Of a stretch of DNA of 64,000 bases, positions 28,809-39,142 are shown piece by piece. The notes under the pieces were generated by a model. It was given only the letters and a program-made list of their open reading frames with translations, was not told where the DNA came from and made no database searches. The DNA is taken from assembly GCF_026898155.1 (NCBI RefSeq), contig NZ_CP114029.1, positions 4,754,001 through 4,818,000 on the forward strand, in the 5' to 3' direction. Source of the DNA: Jiella pelagia (GTDB lineage: Bacteria; Pseudomonadota; Alphaproteobacteria; Rhizobiales; Rhizobiaceae). How positions within the stretch are numbered: the stretch's first letter is position 1; every line of letters starts with the position of its first letter. A program made the position numbers and the translations under genes.

Positions 28809-29774
28809 TCAGCGCGCGATGCCGGCTTCCTCGAAAAAGGCGATGGCGCCCGGATGGTAGGGAATGTCGGCCTTCTTGCCGATCTCCTTCGGCTCGAAGT
28901 CGCTCCACAGCGGTCCGGTGCTCTTCAGAGCGTCCGCGCCCTCATAGACCGCCTTCGTCACCTTGCCGATTGTGGCGTCGTCGACGCCGGCATTGGCGAA
29001 GAGGAGATAGTCGTAGGCAAAGACCGTCGTCGGCGCGTCGAGGCCGGGGATCTCCTCGCTCGCGGCGATCTCCTCGAGATAGGCGCCCGGCAGATACTCC
29101 CGCACCTTCTCGATGGCATCCTGCGGTATGGGGAGGAACTGGATGTCGCCGACGGAGGCTTCGAGGTCGAAGGTCGCCTCGGAGCCGACGGCAGCGATGG
29201 AGACGTCGATGCGCCCGTCCTTGAAAGCCTGGTATTGCTGCGGGAAATTGGCGATCGGCACGCTGGTGACGTCGTCATAGGTGAGGCCGCCGGCGGCAAG
29301 CGAGGCCTGCACGACGAAGTCGCCGAGGGAATTTTCCGGATAGCGCGGCACTTTGTGGCCCTTGATCGCCGCATAGCTCTCGATGCCGCTCTTCTCGGAG
29401 GCGACGAGGGCGGCGAGGAACGGCATTAGGGTCGCGACGAGCCGCAGGTTCTCCGCCGGCCGTGTCGACATGCCGGTGCCCTTCATCGCGTAGTAAGTCT
29501 GCGGATAGTTGGCGATCGCCAGCTCCAGCCGGCCGGTGTCGAGCAGCGGGATGTATTGCGAGGTGTTGGCGCTGACCTGCGGGATCACCTGCAGGTCGGA
29601 GTTCAGCGAGATGATCTGGGCAAGCGCCGTTCCGATCTGGCCTGTGGCGCCGCCCTGGGTGGTGCCGAGGCCGAGCGTCTGGGCGGAAGCCGGCGAGGCC
29701 GCGGCAAGAAGGGTGCAGGCGACGGCGGCGGTGGAGAGCAGGCACGCACGACGGGTGAGGGCGGTGAGTTTCAT
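28809..29774 (-). CDS. TAXI-family TRAP transporter solute receptor
   Basis: A 321-residue secreted receptor. The Sec signal (about residues 1-31, ending PASAQ) precedes TLGLGTTQGGATGQIGTALA, the N-terminal lobe of TAXI receptors. AGAAGGA lies upstream of ATG 29774. It pairs with the fused permease encoded convergently at 26707. Opposite orientation to its permease is unusual; the divergent TPP-enzyme gene shares its upstream region. Confidence 0.92.
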   Translation of the reverse strand: MKLTALTRRACLLSTAAVACTLLAAASPASAQTLGLGTTQGGATGQIGTALAQIISLNSDLQVIPQVSANTSQYIPLLDTGRLELAIANYPQTYYAMKGTGMSTRPAENLRLVATLMPFLAALVASEKSGIESYAAIKGHKVPRYPENSLGDFVVQASLAAGGLTYDDVTSVPIANFPQQYQAFKDGRIDVSIAAVGSEATFDLEASVGDIQFLPIPQDAIEKVREYLPGAYLEEIAASEEIPGLDAPTTVFAYDYLLFANAGVDDATIGKVTKAVYEGADALKSTGPLWSDFEPKEIGKKADIPYHPGAIAFFEEAGIAR

Positions 29775-30044
29775 CGGGGTTCCTTCTGGTTTCCGCAGGC
29801 GGTCTCGTGCCAGCCCGGATGGCGGCGTCGGAGACATGGGACATGGTAACCACAACGGGTTTGTCATGACAAATCATCCCCGTCGATGGCATGCGAATAT
29901 TCACGGCATTCGGCCTGATTTGCAGCCGATTGCAGTTCGGTGGAGTTGTGAAATATGGGGGCGGCGCCGACTTCCTGGCTTGTCGCGGCTGCCGCGATCC
30001 GGCATTGTATGGACAAATAGATCCGACCTTGATGGGAAGTGCCG

Positions 30045-31754
30045 ATGTCCGTTTCCGCCCCTGACGACGAGCACGGCGTCCTCGCCGCCGAGGCCTATCT
30101 GTCAGCTCTCGGGAAGGGCGGCGTCGACGCGCTCTATGCCGTGGCGGGGACGGACTTTCCCTCGATCATCGAGGCCTATGCCGCGACGCCCGCAGGCACG
30201 GCCGGCCTGCCGAAGCCCTATACGGTGCCGCACGAAAACCTCGCCGTCTCGATGGCCCATGGCGATGCGCTGCGAACCGGCCGGCCACAGGCGGCGATGG
30301 TGCATGTCAGCGTCGGCACCGCCAACATGATCTGCGGAGCGCTGAACGCTGCGCGCGACGGTGTCCCGCTTCTCCTCAGCGCCGGGCGCACGCCCCTGAC
30401 CGAGGACGGGCCGGAAGGGACGCGCTCGCGCTTCATCCATTGGGCGCAGGAGATGTTCGACCAGGGCGGGATGATCCGCGAGGCGGTCAAGTGGGACTAC
30501 GAGCTGCGCGCCGCCGAGCAGGTGGAGGATGTCGCCATCCGCGCCCTCGACATCGCCACCGCCCCGCCGCCGGGGCCGGTCTATCTGTCGCTGCCGCGCG
30601 AGCTTCTGGCCAAGCGGATCCGCCCGGCGATGCCGGAGCGCCAGCGGACTCGCGTGTCGGCTCCGATGCCCGACGGCGCGGCGATCGACCGGCTGGCGGC
30701 GGCAATCCGCGCCGCCGAGTATCCGCTGATCGTCACCTCCAATGCCGGACGAGAGCCGGAAGCCTTCCGCATCCTGACCGAGCTTGCCGAAACCTGGGCG
30801 CTGCCCGTGGCGCAGTTCAACGCGCGGTCGGTGAGCCTGCCTTTCGACCATCCGATGGCCGTCGGCTTCGATACAAGGAGCCTGTTCGCCCCGGCCGACC
30901 TGATCCTGTCGATCGGCTGCGACGTGCCGTGGGTCCCCAGCGTCACCCGGCCGAAGCCGACCGGGGCGCTGTGGGAGATCGACCACGATCCGCTGTTCTC
31001 CCGTTATCCGCTGCGCAGCTTTCCGGCCGTCGAATCGATCGTCGCCGGACCCGCGGCGGCTCTTGCTGCCCTCAGCGAGGCGCTCGGAACTCCCGGCCGG
31101 GACGATGTCCTGCGTATCGAGCGGCGGCGGGCGATGGTCGCGCGGGAGCGGGGGCGCCGGCTGACCGCAGAGGCGCTGGACATGACGAAACTGACCGCCG
31201 AGACGGCGAGTGCGGTGATCGCCGACGCGCTGCCTGCCGATGCGGCGCTGATCAACGAATATTCCTTCCGCACCGATTTTGCTCATTTCGACCGGCCGGG
31301 ACAGTTCTACGGCTTTTCGCCGGCAGGCGGCCTCGGCCTCGGTTTCGGTGCAGCGCTCGGCATCGCCGCGGCGGATGCGCGCGAGGGAAGGCATCGCCCG
31401 GTGGTCGCGACCCTCGGCGACGGCGCCTACATGTTCAACAATCCCGTCGCCTGCCACTGGGCCTCGGCTGCTCATCGCCTGCCGATGCTGGTCATCGTTT
31501 TCAACAACCGGCGCTGGGGCGCGGTGCGCAATTCGACGTTGGCGATGTATCCGCAAGGGGCCGCGGCCGCGGGCGACGGCATGTTGCTGGCCGATCTCTC
31601 GCCGAGCCCGGACTATGCCGCGATCTGCCGTGCCCATGGCGGCGAGGGCATCACCGTCGGCGACGTCGCCGCTCTACGCCCGGCGATCGACCGGGCGCTC
31701 GAAGCGCTCGCGGCCGGCCGCCAGGTGCTCATCGATCTCGTCCTCGCCGGCTGA
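30045..31754 (+). CDS. Thiamine-pyrophosphate-dependent enzyme (acetolactate synthase/decarboxylase superfamily)
   Basis: 569 residues with three TPP-enzyme domains: an N-terminal PYR domain with the activating Glu in TVPHENLAVSMAHGDAL, a central domain, and a C-terminal PP domain with the TPP/Mg motif LGDGAYMFNNPVACHW near residue 456. The family includes 2-oxo-acid decarboxylases, oxalyl-CoA decarboxylase and benzoylformate decarboxylase; the substrate is not identified. ATG 30045 is preferred to GTG 30039 because of GGGAAG spacing. Together with the catabolic genes it may decarboxylate a 2-oxo acid. Confidence 0.88.
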   Translation: MSVSAPDDEHGVLAAEAYLSALGKGGVDALYAVAGTDFPSIIEAYAATPAGTAGLPKPYTVPHENLAVSMAHGDALRTGRPQAAMVHVSVGTANMICGALNAARDGVPLLLSAGRTPLTEDGPEGTRSRFIHWAQEMFDQGGMIREAVKWDYELRAAEQVEDVAIRALDIATAPPPGPVYLSLPRELLAKRIRPAMPERQRTRVSAPMPDGAAIDRLAAAIRAAEYPLIVTSNAGREPEAFRILTELAETWALPVAQFNARSVSLPFDHPMAVGFDTRSLFAPADLILSIGCDVPWVPSVTRPKPTGALWEIDHDPLFSRYPLRSFPAVESIVAGPAAALAALSEALGTPGRDDVLRIERRRAMVARERGRRLTAEALDMTKLTAETASAVIADALPADAALINEYSFRTDFAHFDRPGQFYGFSPAGGLGLGFGAALGIAAADAREGRHRPVVATLGDGAYMFNNPVACHWASAAHRLPMLVIVFNNRRWGAVRNSTLAMYPQGAAAAGDGMLLADLSPSPDYAAICRAHGGEGITVGDVAALRPAIDRALEALAAGRQVLIDLVLAG

Positions 31755-31781
31755 CGTAGGCGGCGAGGACATCCCCAATGC

Positions 31782-32843
31782 TTATTGGCCGGCGGCCGGC
31801 ATCCAGCTGGGCTTGGCGGCGTCGGTCGAGGCGAACTGAGGCAGCTTCTGAGAAAGCTCCTCCATGTTGTTGACGTCGTTCTCCAAAAGCATGTCGCGCG
31901 TCACCAGCGTCGGCGGCACGACGACGTTGTGGCTCGGGTCTTCGCCGGCCAGCAGCATGGCCAGCGCCCGCACCGAGACCTCGCCGATCAGCTGCGGATT
32001 GGTCGCCGCCGTCGCCACCCAGGCGCTCGGATCCTCACGCATCGCCTGGATGTCGGCGGTGGAGATGTCGGCGCTGTAGATCTTGATGTCGGAACTCAGC
32101 CCGGCCTCGTCGACGGCGATCTTCACGCCCTTGGCGAACTCGTCATAGGGAGCGAAGACGACGGTGACGCCGGGATTGGCCCGCAGCACGGCGGAAGCCT
32201 GGTTGGCGACGGAATTGGCGATCGGATTATCGAGGGTGCCGAACTGCGCCACTTCCTCGATGCCGGAATATTTGGCCTTGAACTCTTCCCAGGTCTCGTT
32301 GCGCCGGTCGAGCGGAGCGATGCCCGCGACATAGACGTAGGCGGCCTGGAAGGCCTCGCCATTGTCCTTCACCGCCTGTTCGAGGGCGAGGCGCGCGAGA
32401 TCGCGGTCGCTCTGCTCGATCTGCGGGACCGCGTCGTTTTCGACGTCGACGTCGAAGGCCACGACCTTGATCCCGGCATCGACGGCGCGCTGGACGGCCG
32501 CCGTCATCGATTCCGTCAGCCCGTGCTGGACGATGATCCCGTCGACGCCAAGCGCGATCGCCTGGTCCACCATGTCGGCCTGCAGCGCCGCATCCTGGCG
32601 GGAATCGAGAACGCGAAGCTCGACGCCGAGGGCCTTCGCCTGTTGCTCGACGCCGGTGAGATAGGCCTGAAAGAAGTCGCCGGTCGACAGATAGCGCACG
32701 AGGGCGATCGAGACGTCCTCCGGCTTGTCGAACGGCGCGGGGCGCTCCTGGGCGAGGGCCGGCAGGCCGCCGAGAAGCAGCGTCGTCGCCCCGCCGATCA
32801 CCAGCCGGGTAAACCGGCGCCGCGTGAGGTTCATCAAATCCAT
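31782..32843 (-). CDS. Ribose-type ABC transporter substrate-binding protein
   Basis: A 353-residue periplasmic binding protein (peripla_BP_4 type). The signal peptide (about residues 1-32, RRRFTRLVIGGATTLLLGG) precedes VSIALVRYLSTGDFFQAYL, then GVDGIIVQHGL and VVAFDVDVEND, the sugar-binding fold. GGGAGGAAC is upstream of ATG 32843. First expected to bind a pentose; next to mtnK-mtnA the ligand is probably methylthioribose or a related deoxyribose (inference). Confidence 0.9.
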   Translation of the reverse strand: MDLMNLTRRRFTRLVIGGATTLLLGGLPALAQERPAPFDKPEDVSIALVRYLSTGDFFQAYLTGVEQQAKALGVELRVLDSRQDAALQADMVDQAIALGVDGIIVQHGLTESMTAAVQRAVDAGIKVVAFDVDVENDAVPQIEQSDRDLARLALEQAVKDNGEAFQAAYVYVAGIAPLDRRNETWEEFKAKYSGIEEVAQFGTLDNPIANSVANQASAVLRANPGVTVVFAPYDEFAKGVKIAVDEAGLSSDIKIYSADISTADIQAMREDPSAWVATAATNPQLIGEVSVRALAMLLAGEDPSHNVVVPPTLVTRDMLLENDVNNMEELSQKLPQFASTDAAKPSWMPAAGQ

Positions 32844-32900
32844 GGTCGTTCCTCCCAATGTGGCCCGGCTGTTGCCGCCGGGTCTACAAGCGATTCAGTG

Positions 32901-33890
32901 TCAGCGCCCGGCGCGCCGGGTCAGCGAGAAGGTGAAGAGCAGGGCGAAGACGAGGACGCCGCCCTTCACCGCATCCTGGGTGTAGTAGGGTGCGTTCATC
33001 ATCGTCAGCCCCTGCAGGAGCATGCCGACGAACAGCGCGCCGATCAGCGTCCCGAAGGCGTTCGGCTTGGCTGCGCCGAGGACGGCGAAGCCGATCAGAG
33101 CCGCCGCGACGGCGTCGAGCAGGAGGTTGTTGCCGGAAGAGACGTCGCCGCGCCCGACCCGGGCGGCGAGCAGGATGCCGCCGATCGAGGCGAAGGCGCC
33201 GGAGATCATGTAGGCGGCGATCTTGTAGCGGGCGACCGGCGCCCCGGCGAGGCGGCTCGCCTGTTCGTTCGAGCCGATGGCGTACATGACCCGGCCCCAG
33301 CGGGTGAATTCCAGAAAGACGAAGATCGCCACGGCGAGGGCCAGCATGACGACCACCGAAACGGGCAGGACGTCGAAGAGCCGCGCCCGGCCGAGGGCGA
33401 GAAAGCTCGGATCGAAGCTGCCGGTGGCGGTCGTGCCGTCTGGCAGCGTCATGCCGCGGGCGATCGAGCGCCCGGCGGTCGGCACCAGCTGCAGCCCGAG
33501 CAGAAGAAACATCGTGCCGAGTGTCGCCAGGAGATCCGGCACCCGGCCATAGACGATGATGAGGCCATTGAGGAGGCCGGCCAGGAGGCCGAAGCCGATG
33601 CAAAGGAGAACGGTCTCGGTCGTCCCCCAGCCCCAGATCACCATGGCGTAGGAGGCCGCCATCATTGAGGAGGCGGCGACCGAGCCGATCGACAGATCGA
33701 AGCCGCCGACGACGAGCGTTCCGGTCACGCCGAGGGCGAGGATCGCGGTGATCGCCACCGACTGGAAGACGAAGACCAGGGAGCGCACCGACATGAACGC
33801 CGGCTGCGCCACGTAGAAGAACAGCGCCAGGGCGACGAGGAGGACGAAGAACCCGTAGCGGATGGAGAGGTCACGGACGGCGAGCGTCAT
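32901..33890 (-). CDS. Ribose-type ABC transporter permease (RbsC-like)
   Basis: 329 residues, about ten membrane segments, with the RbsC-family motifs VVGGFDLSIGSVAASSMM, GRVPDLLATLGTM and GRVMYAIGSNEQASRLAG. Stops 57 bases before the binding-protein gene; its ATG overlaps the ATPase stop by 4 bases. Component of the importer linked to methylthioribose salvage genes. Confidence 0.93.
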   Translation of the reverse strand: MTLAVRDLSIRYGFFVLLVALALFFYVAQPAFMSVRSLVFVFQSVAITAILALGVTGTLVVGGFDLSIGSVAASSMMAASYAMVIWGWGTTETVLLCIGFGLLAGLLNGLIIVYGRVPDLLATLGTMFLLLGLQLVPTAGRSIARGMTLPDGTTATGSFDPSFLALGRARLFDVLPVSVVVMLALAVAIFVFLEFTRWGRVMYAIGSNEQASRLAGAPVARYKIAAYMISGAFASIGGILLAARVGRGDVSSGNNLLLDAVAAALIGFAVLGAAKPNAFGTLIGALFVGMLLQGLTMMNAPYYTQDAVKGGVLVFALLFTFSLTRRAGR

Positions 33891-35446
33891 CCGGCGGCAC
33901 TTTCGAGATGGTGTTCTGACTGGAGGGGAGCGTCGCCGACCTCCCCGGCGACCTCGGCGAGAAGACGCGACAGGTCGAAGTCCGGCCCTGTCCGGTGGTC
34001 TCCGACGATGGTGTGATCGGACATCACGAGGATCCGGTCGGCGACCTCGAGCGCCTCGTCGATCTCGGAGACGAGGACCAGCGTCGCGCGGTCGCCGGCT
34101 GTCTCGCGCAACCGGCGGGCGATGTCGCCGCGCGCCTTGATGTCGACGCCCTGGAACGGCTCGTCCAGGATCAGCAGCTTCGAGGCCTCTGCCAGCCAGC
34201 GGCCGACGACGACCTTCTGCTGGTTGCCGCCGGACAGCGTCGCCATGTCGTCGGTCTCGCTCTGGCAGACGATCGACAGATCGGCGACGGTCCGGCGCGC
34301 CCTTTGGCGCTCGTCCGCCCGATCAACGAAGCCGGCCGGCGAGCGATGGCTCAGAAACGGCAGAGAGAGGTTCCGGGCGATGTCGAAGCCCGGCACGATC
34401 GAACTCGTCGCCCGGTCCTTGGCGGCCATGAAGACGCCGGCCTCGATCGCCGCACCGCAATCGCGCGGGCTGTAGGGCTTTCCCGTCAGCCGCATCTCGC
34501 CCGACGCGGCCCGGCCGAGGCCGAAGATCACTTCGGCGAGCCGGCTCTTGCCGGTGCCGACGAGGCCGGTGATCGCGGTCACCTCGCCGGCGTCGAGGGT
34601 GAAGGAGAACGGCCGCGACCAGCTTTTCAGGCGAATGTCTTTCAGCGACAGGACGGGGCGCGTCCCGGTTCGGGTCGCCTCGCCGTCGCGCTGGATCGGC
34701 GCGCCGAGCATCGCGGTGACCGCGCCTTCGTAGTCCAGCGGCGGGCGGAACTCGCCGGTGATGCGGCCGTCGCGCAGGGTGACGATTCGATCGGCGAGGC
34801 GGCGGATGTCCGACATCCGGTGGGTGATGTAGAGGATGGCGACGCCGCGGGCCTTCAGCATCTCGACGATGCCGAACAGCCGCTCGGCCTCCCGCTGCGA
34901 CAGCGAGGAGGTCGGCTCGTCGAGGACGAGCACCTTGGGCTCCTCGGCGAGCGCCCGGCAGATGGCGACGAGCTGGCGGTCGGCGAGCGGGATCTCGCCG
35001 ATGGCACGATCGAGCGGCAGCGACAGGCCGAGGATCGACTGGATCGCCTCCGCCTCCCGCCGCGCCCGGCGGGGCGAGTAGAGTGCGCCGGTCCGGCCGG
35101 AACACAGCCGGTCGAGAAGGAGGTTCTGCGCGACGGACAGATCCGGCGCGACGGCGTCGTTGATCTGCTGGTGCACGACCGAGAGCCCCGCCGCGACGGC
35201 ATTGATCGGGCGGGCCGGCGAATAGGGCCGCCCGGCGAGGGTCATCCGGCCGGCGCCCGGAACAAGGACGCCGGCGATGATCTTGACGAGGGTGGACTTG
35301 CCGGCGCCGTTGGCGCCCATCAGCACAAGAACTTCTCCGGCGGAGACGGCGAGGTCGACGCTCTTTAGGACACGGTTCGGCCCGAACGCCCGTTCCAGCC
35401 CGGCGATTTCCAGCACGGGCCGTTCGTCAGCCTCTCCCTCGATCAT
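33887..35446 (-). CDS. Ribose-type ABC transporter ATPase (RbsA-like, two ABC domains)
   Basis: A 519-residue tandem ATPase. The N-terminal domain has Walker A GANGAGKSTL and Walker B VLVLDEPTSSLS. The C-terminal domain has a degenerate P loop GLVGTGKSRL, an intact signature LSGGNQQKVVVGRWL and LLILDEPFQGVD. That asymmetry is normal for sugar importers. ATG 35446 (GGAGCGGA upstream) is preferred to 35482. First gene of the minus-strand operon, divergent from mtnK. Confidence 0.93.
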   Translation of the reverse strand: MIEGEADERPVLEIAGLERAFGPNRVLKSVDLAVSAGEVLVLMGANGAGKSTLVKIIAGVLVPGAGRMTLAGRPYSPARPINAVAAGLSVVHQQINDAVAPDLSVAQNLLLDRLCSGRTGALYSPRRARREAEAIQSILGLSLPLDRAIGEIPLADRQLVAICRALAEEPKVLVLDEPTSSLSQREAERLFGIVEMLKARGVAILYITHRMSDIRRLADRIVTLRDGRITGEFRPPLDYEGAVTAMLGAPIQRDGEATRTGTRPVLSLKDIRLKSWSRPFSFTLDAGEVTAITGLVGTGKSRLAEVIFGLGRAASGEMRLTGKPYSPRDCGAAIEAGVFMAAKDRATSSIVPGFDIARNLSLPFLSHRSPAGFVDRADERQRARRTVADLSIVCQSETDDMATLSGGNQQKVVVGRWLAEASKLLILDEPFQGVDIKARGDIARRLRETAGDRATLVLVSEIDEALEVADRILVMSDHTIVGDHRTGPDFDLSRLLAEVAGEVGDAPLQSEHHLESAAG

Positions 35447-35493
35447 TCCGCTCCAGTCCTCCCGGCTGTGACCGTATGACAAACGCGCTATAA

Positions 35494-35509
35494 GTCAACA
35501 ACGATTGAC
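35494..35509. promoter_or_regulatory. Candidate operator between transporter and mtnKA
   Basis: GTCAACAACGATTGAC is an inverted repeat (5-bp arms, 6-base spacer) in the AT-richer 160-base divergent region. A single SorC-type regulator (38032) could control both directions here. Based on symmetry and position only. Confidence 0.35.
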
Positions 35510-35604
35510 AATAGCAAAATGCGACGTAAGGCCTATGGACGGCGCGCCCTCGGAGGTATTGTTACTTCTGGTCACACCGGGAGGGAAGCGGGAGGGTTCG
35601 AACG

Positions 35605-36906
35605 ATGGCGAGGAGCGAAGGAAATCTGGCGCAGGGCCGCAGCTACAGGGCTTTCGACGTCGATAGCGTCAAGGACTATGTCGCGGCACAGGGCGAGCTG
35701 ACCGAGCGCCTGGGAACGGCGGCGGCGGGTGAACTGCGGGCGCGCGAGGTCGGCGACGGCAATCTCAATCTGGTCTTCATCGTCGAGGGGCCGGGCGGCG
35801 CCGTGGTGGTCAAGCAGGCGCTTCCCTACGTAAGGCTCGTCGGCGACAGCTGGCCGCTGCCGCTCAAGCGTGCCTATTTCGAGTGGAACGCCCTGACGCG
35901 CCAGGCGACACACCAGCCGCAGCGGCTGCCGGGCCTGTTCCATTTCGATCCGGTTAACGCGCTCATCGTCATGGAATATCTGACGCCCCACGTCATCCTG
36001 CGCAAGGAACTGATCGCCGGCAAGCGCTTCGGCCATCTGGCCGAGCACATGGGCACGTTCCTGGCCGAGACGCTGTTTCGCAGCTCGGACTTCTGCCTCG
36101 CCGCCGCGAAAAAGAAGGCCGACATGGCGCTGTTCGCCGACAATGTCGAACTCTGTGCCATCACCGAGAACCTGGTCTTCACCGAGCCCTATTTTGACGC
36201 GCCGCTGAACCGCTGGACCCGGCCGCAGCTCGACGGACCGGTGCTGTCGCTGCGACGGGACAGGGCGGCGAAGGTCGGCGCGCAGGAAATGCTCTACCGT
36301 TTCACGACCAAGAGCGAGGCGCTTCTGCACGGCGATCTTCATACCGGCTCGGTCATGGTGACGGCGACGGACACCCGTGTCATCGATCCGGAATTCGCCT
36401 TCTACGGGCCGATGGGCTTCGACATCGGCGCGTTTCTTGGCAATCTCTATCTCGCCTACTTCGCGCAGGAGGGGCACGAGGCCTATCCCGACCAGCGGGT
36501 CCCTCATCGCGAATGGCTGCTCGAGACGGCCGAAAGCACCTGGTCGGTCTTTTCCGAGACATTCGCCAGGCTCTGGCGCGAGGAGCGCGGCGGGATCCTC
36601 TATCCTCGCACGCTCTATGAGGACGCCAACGACGAGACCGGCGCGACCATCGCCCTGCATCGCTTCCTTCACGGCGTCTTCGAAGACGTCGTCGGCTTTG
36701 CCGGCGCCAAGATGGTCCGCCGGCTCGTCGGCCTCGCCCATGTCGAGGACATGGAATCGATCGAGGACCTCGACAGACGCGCCACCTGCGAAGCCAAGGC
36801 GCTGCTGATGGGCCGCGAACTTCTCGTCAACCGCACGACGTTCGGCGACATCTACGGCCTCAGCTGCCTTGCCCGAGCCATCCGTCGCGAAAGGAACCTG
36901 CTATGA
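35605..36906 (+). CDS. mtnK: S-methyl-5-thioribose kinase
   Basis: Phosphorylates methylthioribose at C1 with ATP in methionine salvage. 433 residues, with the nucleotide lysine in [12 protein letters not shown], the catalytic loop [13 protein letters not shown] and the metal-site [13 protein letters not shown], all diagnostic of MtnK within the kinase-like fold. GGGAGG lies upstream of ATG 35605. Its stop overlaps mtnA by 4 bases. The divergent ribose-type importer probably supplies its substrate. Confidence 0.94.
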   Translation: MARSEGNLAQGRSYRAFDVDSVKDYVAAQGELTERLGTAAAGELRAREVGDGNLNLVFIVEGPGGAVVVKQALPYVRLVGDSWPLPLKRAYFEWNALTRQATHQPQRLPGLFHFDPVNALIVMEYLTPHVILRKELIAGKRFGHLAEHMGTFLAETLFRSSDFCLAAAKKKADMALFADNVELCAITENLVFTEPYFDAPLNRWTRPQLDGPVLSLRRDRAAKVGAQEMLYRFTTKSEALLHGDLHTGSVMVTATDTRVIDPEFAFYGPMGFDIGAFLGNLYLAYFAQEGHEAYPDQRVPHREWLLETAESTWSVFSETFARLWREERGGILYPRTLYEDANDETGATIALHRFLHGVFEDVVGFAGAKMVRRLVGLAHVEDMESIEDLDRRATCEAKALLMGRELLVNRTTFGDIYGLSCLARAIRRERNLL

Positions 36907-38009
36907 AAATCGGCGACCGCGACTTCCGTTCGATCTGGCCGCGCGAAGACGGCGTGAGCGTCGAGATCATCGACCAGACGAAACTGCCCCACGCCCTCGA
37001 GATCGTTCGCCTTTCGGAGCTCGACGATGCGGCGAGGGCGATCGCCGACATGTGGGTGCGCGGCGCTCCGCTGATCGGCGCGACGGCCGCCTACGGCATG
37101 GCGCTGGGCCTGCGGAACGACCCGTCGGACGCCGGGCTCGCAAGCGCCTACGAGACGCTGCATGCGACACGGCCGACCGCGATCAACCTGCGCTGGGCGC
37201 TCGACCGCGTCCGCCACGTCGTCGGTAGGCTGCCGCAGCAGGAACGGGCTGCCGCGGCCTGGAGGCTCGCCGGCGAGATCTGCGACGACGACGTCGCCAC
37301 CAACCGGCAGATCGGCGAGAACGGTCTGGCGCTGATCGAGGCAATCGCGCGAGGAAAGCGGCCGGGCGAGTCAGTCAACGTTCTCACCCACTGCAATGCC
37401 GGCTGGCTGGCGACGGTCGACTGGGGCACGGCGACGGCGCCGATCTATCTCGCCCACGACAAGGGCATTGCGATCCATGTCTATGTCGACGAGACGCGGC
37501 CGCGCAATCAGGGCGCCGGCCTGACCGCCTACGAACTCGGCAATCACGGCGTGCCGCATACGCTGATCGTCGACAATGCCGGCGGGCACCTGATGCAGCA
37601 CGGCATGGTCGATCTGTGCATCGTCGGCTCCGACCGGACGACGATGCAGGGCGACGTCTGCAACAAGATCGGCACCTATCTGAAGGCGCTGGCGGCCAGG
37701 GACAACGGCGTGCCCTTCTACGCCGCACTGCCAGTCTCCACCGTCGACTGGACGGTGCGCGACGGCGTTGCGGAGATCCCGATCGAACAGCGCGGCGGCG
37801 ACGAGGTCTCGCATATCGTCGGCATGAGCGATCGCGGTGTGGTCGAGCGGGTGCGCATCGCCCCGGAGACGACGCCGGTCGCCAACTACGCCTTCGACGT
37901 GACGCCGGCCCGGCTCGTCTCGGGCCTGATCACCGAGCGCGGCGTTTGTGAGGCCAGCGAATCCGGCCTTGCGGCACTGTTTCCGGAGCTGGCCCGCAAA
38001 CGGGCCTGA
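36903..38009 (+). CDS. mtnA: S-methyl-5-thioribose-1-phosphate isomerase
   Basis: Isomerises methylthioribose-1-phosphate to the ribulose-1-phosphate form. 368 residues, with [16 protein letters not shown] at the N-terminal side, the catalytic Cys in [10 protein letters not shown] and the catalytic Asp in [20 protein letters not shown]. These separate it from eIF2B-like relatives. Operon with mtnK. Later salvage genes (mtnB/C/D, or the class II aldolase of the DHAP shunt) are not in the window. Confidence 0.95.
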   Translation: MKIGDRDFRSIWPREDGVSVEIIDQTKLPHALEIVRLSELDDAARAIADMWVRGAPLIGATAAYGMALGLRNDPSDAGLASAYETLHATRPTAINLRWALDRVRHVVGRLPQQERAAAAWRLAGEICDDDVATNRQIGENGLALIEAIARGKRPGESVNVLTHCNAGWLATVDWGTATAPIYLAHDKGIAIHVYVDETRPRNQGAGLTAYELGNHGVPHTLIVDNAGGHLMQHGMVDLCIVGSDRTTMQGDVCNKIGTYLKALAARDNGVPFYAALPVSTVDWTVRDGVAEIPIEQRGGDEVSHIVGMSDRGVVERVRIAPETTPVANYAFDVTPARLVSGLITERGVCEASESGLAALFPELARKRA

Positions 38010-38031
38010 GGCGCAGCGAACGGCTTTCGGC

Positions 38032-38997
38032 TCAATCCGGCAGTTCGAGCACGGCCTCGGCCGTCGGTTCGTCGGTGACGAGATGGGTGACGTAGCCCGC
38101 CGCCATGGCGCCGCGCATCGCCGGGCCGCGGTCGGGCCCCGAGGCGACCAGCATGCCGGCGGCCAGTCCGGCAAGCCTGTCCGGGGTCACGCCGATCATC
38201 CTTTCATCGAGCGAGCCTTCGACGTGCCGGCCCGAGGCGTCGATGAAGCGGCCGCAGAGGACGCCGACCGCGCCGTTGCGGGCGTAGTCTTCGACATCCT
38301 CCAGGGTGGCGATGCCGCTTCTGACGACGTGGCTCTCGGCATCCATCGAGCCGACGGCGAAGATCGCTTTGCGCATGGTTTCGAGCAACCCGAAATGCTG
38401 GCGGATCAAGGGTTCGTTCCGCAGGATCGCCGCCGCCTCGGGCGAGGAGAGGGCGGCGGGGGCATAGAGGTTCATCACCCGGCCGGAGAGCTTCAGCGCG
38501 ACGTTGGTCGAACAGCCTTCCGAGGTGAAGATGTAGGGGCTGGGCATCGAGCCGACCATCTGGACGACGGTGAGATCGGCGATGACCCGCGGCAGTATCC
38601 GTTCGGCCATCTCGTGGATGGTCTCGCCCCAGGAGACGCCGAGGACGTCGCCCGCCTCGACGAGGTCCGGACAGTAGCGGGCGGCGGCAAGCGCCACGGA
38701 GGAAAGCGAGGCAGACCGGCCCGGGACGACCAGCGCTGCGGCCAGGCCAAAGCGCTCGCAGAGGGCCACCGACAGACGCTGGCGATTGAACACCGCCAGA
38801 TCGACCCTCAGTTCGACGTAGCCCTGTTCGCGGGCCTGCTGCAGGTAGTTGACGATGGTTGCGCGGGAGACGGCGAGCCGATCGGCGATCCGGCTCTGGT
38901 TCCATTCCTCGACATAGTAGAGCCAGGCCGCTTCGAGGAGGCTGTCCTCGACCGGCCGGCCGCGACCGCGGCGAACCGGATCGTCGCTTGGAAGCAT
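38032..38997 (-). CDS. SorC/DeoR-type sugar-binding transcriptional regulator
   Basis: 321 residues. The N-terminal helix-turn-helix (NQSRIADRLAVSRATIVNYL) is followed by a sugar-binding SorC domain with GVSWGETIHEMAERIL and a C-terminal GVTPDRLAGLAAGMLVASG. Effectors of this family are phosphorylated sugars, so methylthioribose- or methylthioribulose-phosphate is a plausible ligand. Convergent with mtnA, 22 bases apart. Confidence 0.9.
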   Translation of the reverse strand: MLPSDDPVRRGRGRPVEDSLLEAAWLYYVEEWNQSRIADRLAVSRATIVNYLQQAREQGYVELRVDLAVFNRQRLSVALCERFGLAAALVVPGRSASLSSVALAAARYCPDLVEAGDVLGVSWGETIHEMAERILPRVIADLTVVQMVGSMPSPYIFTSEGCSTNVALKLSGRVMNLYAPAALSSPEAAAILRNEPLIRQHFGLLETMRKAIFAVGSMDAESHVVRSGIATLEDVEDYARNGAVGVLCGRFIDASGRHVEGSLDERMIGVTPDRLAGLAAGMLVASGPDRGPAMRGAMAAGYVTHLVTDEPTAEAVLELPD

Positions 38998-39142
38998 CTC
39001 CGCCTTGATCCTCGACTTGCGTTGACGTCGCGGCGAGCATCCACCACGGGCAGCGTCGGCGCAAGTGCGGGCTCAAGGGCAGCTGACGCAACCTCGCAGG
39101 TCACGTCCAAAGATGTTTCTCGAATGACAGGCGGGAGGAAGA

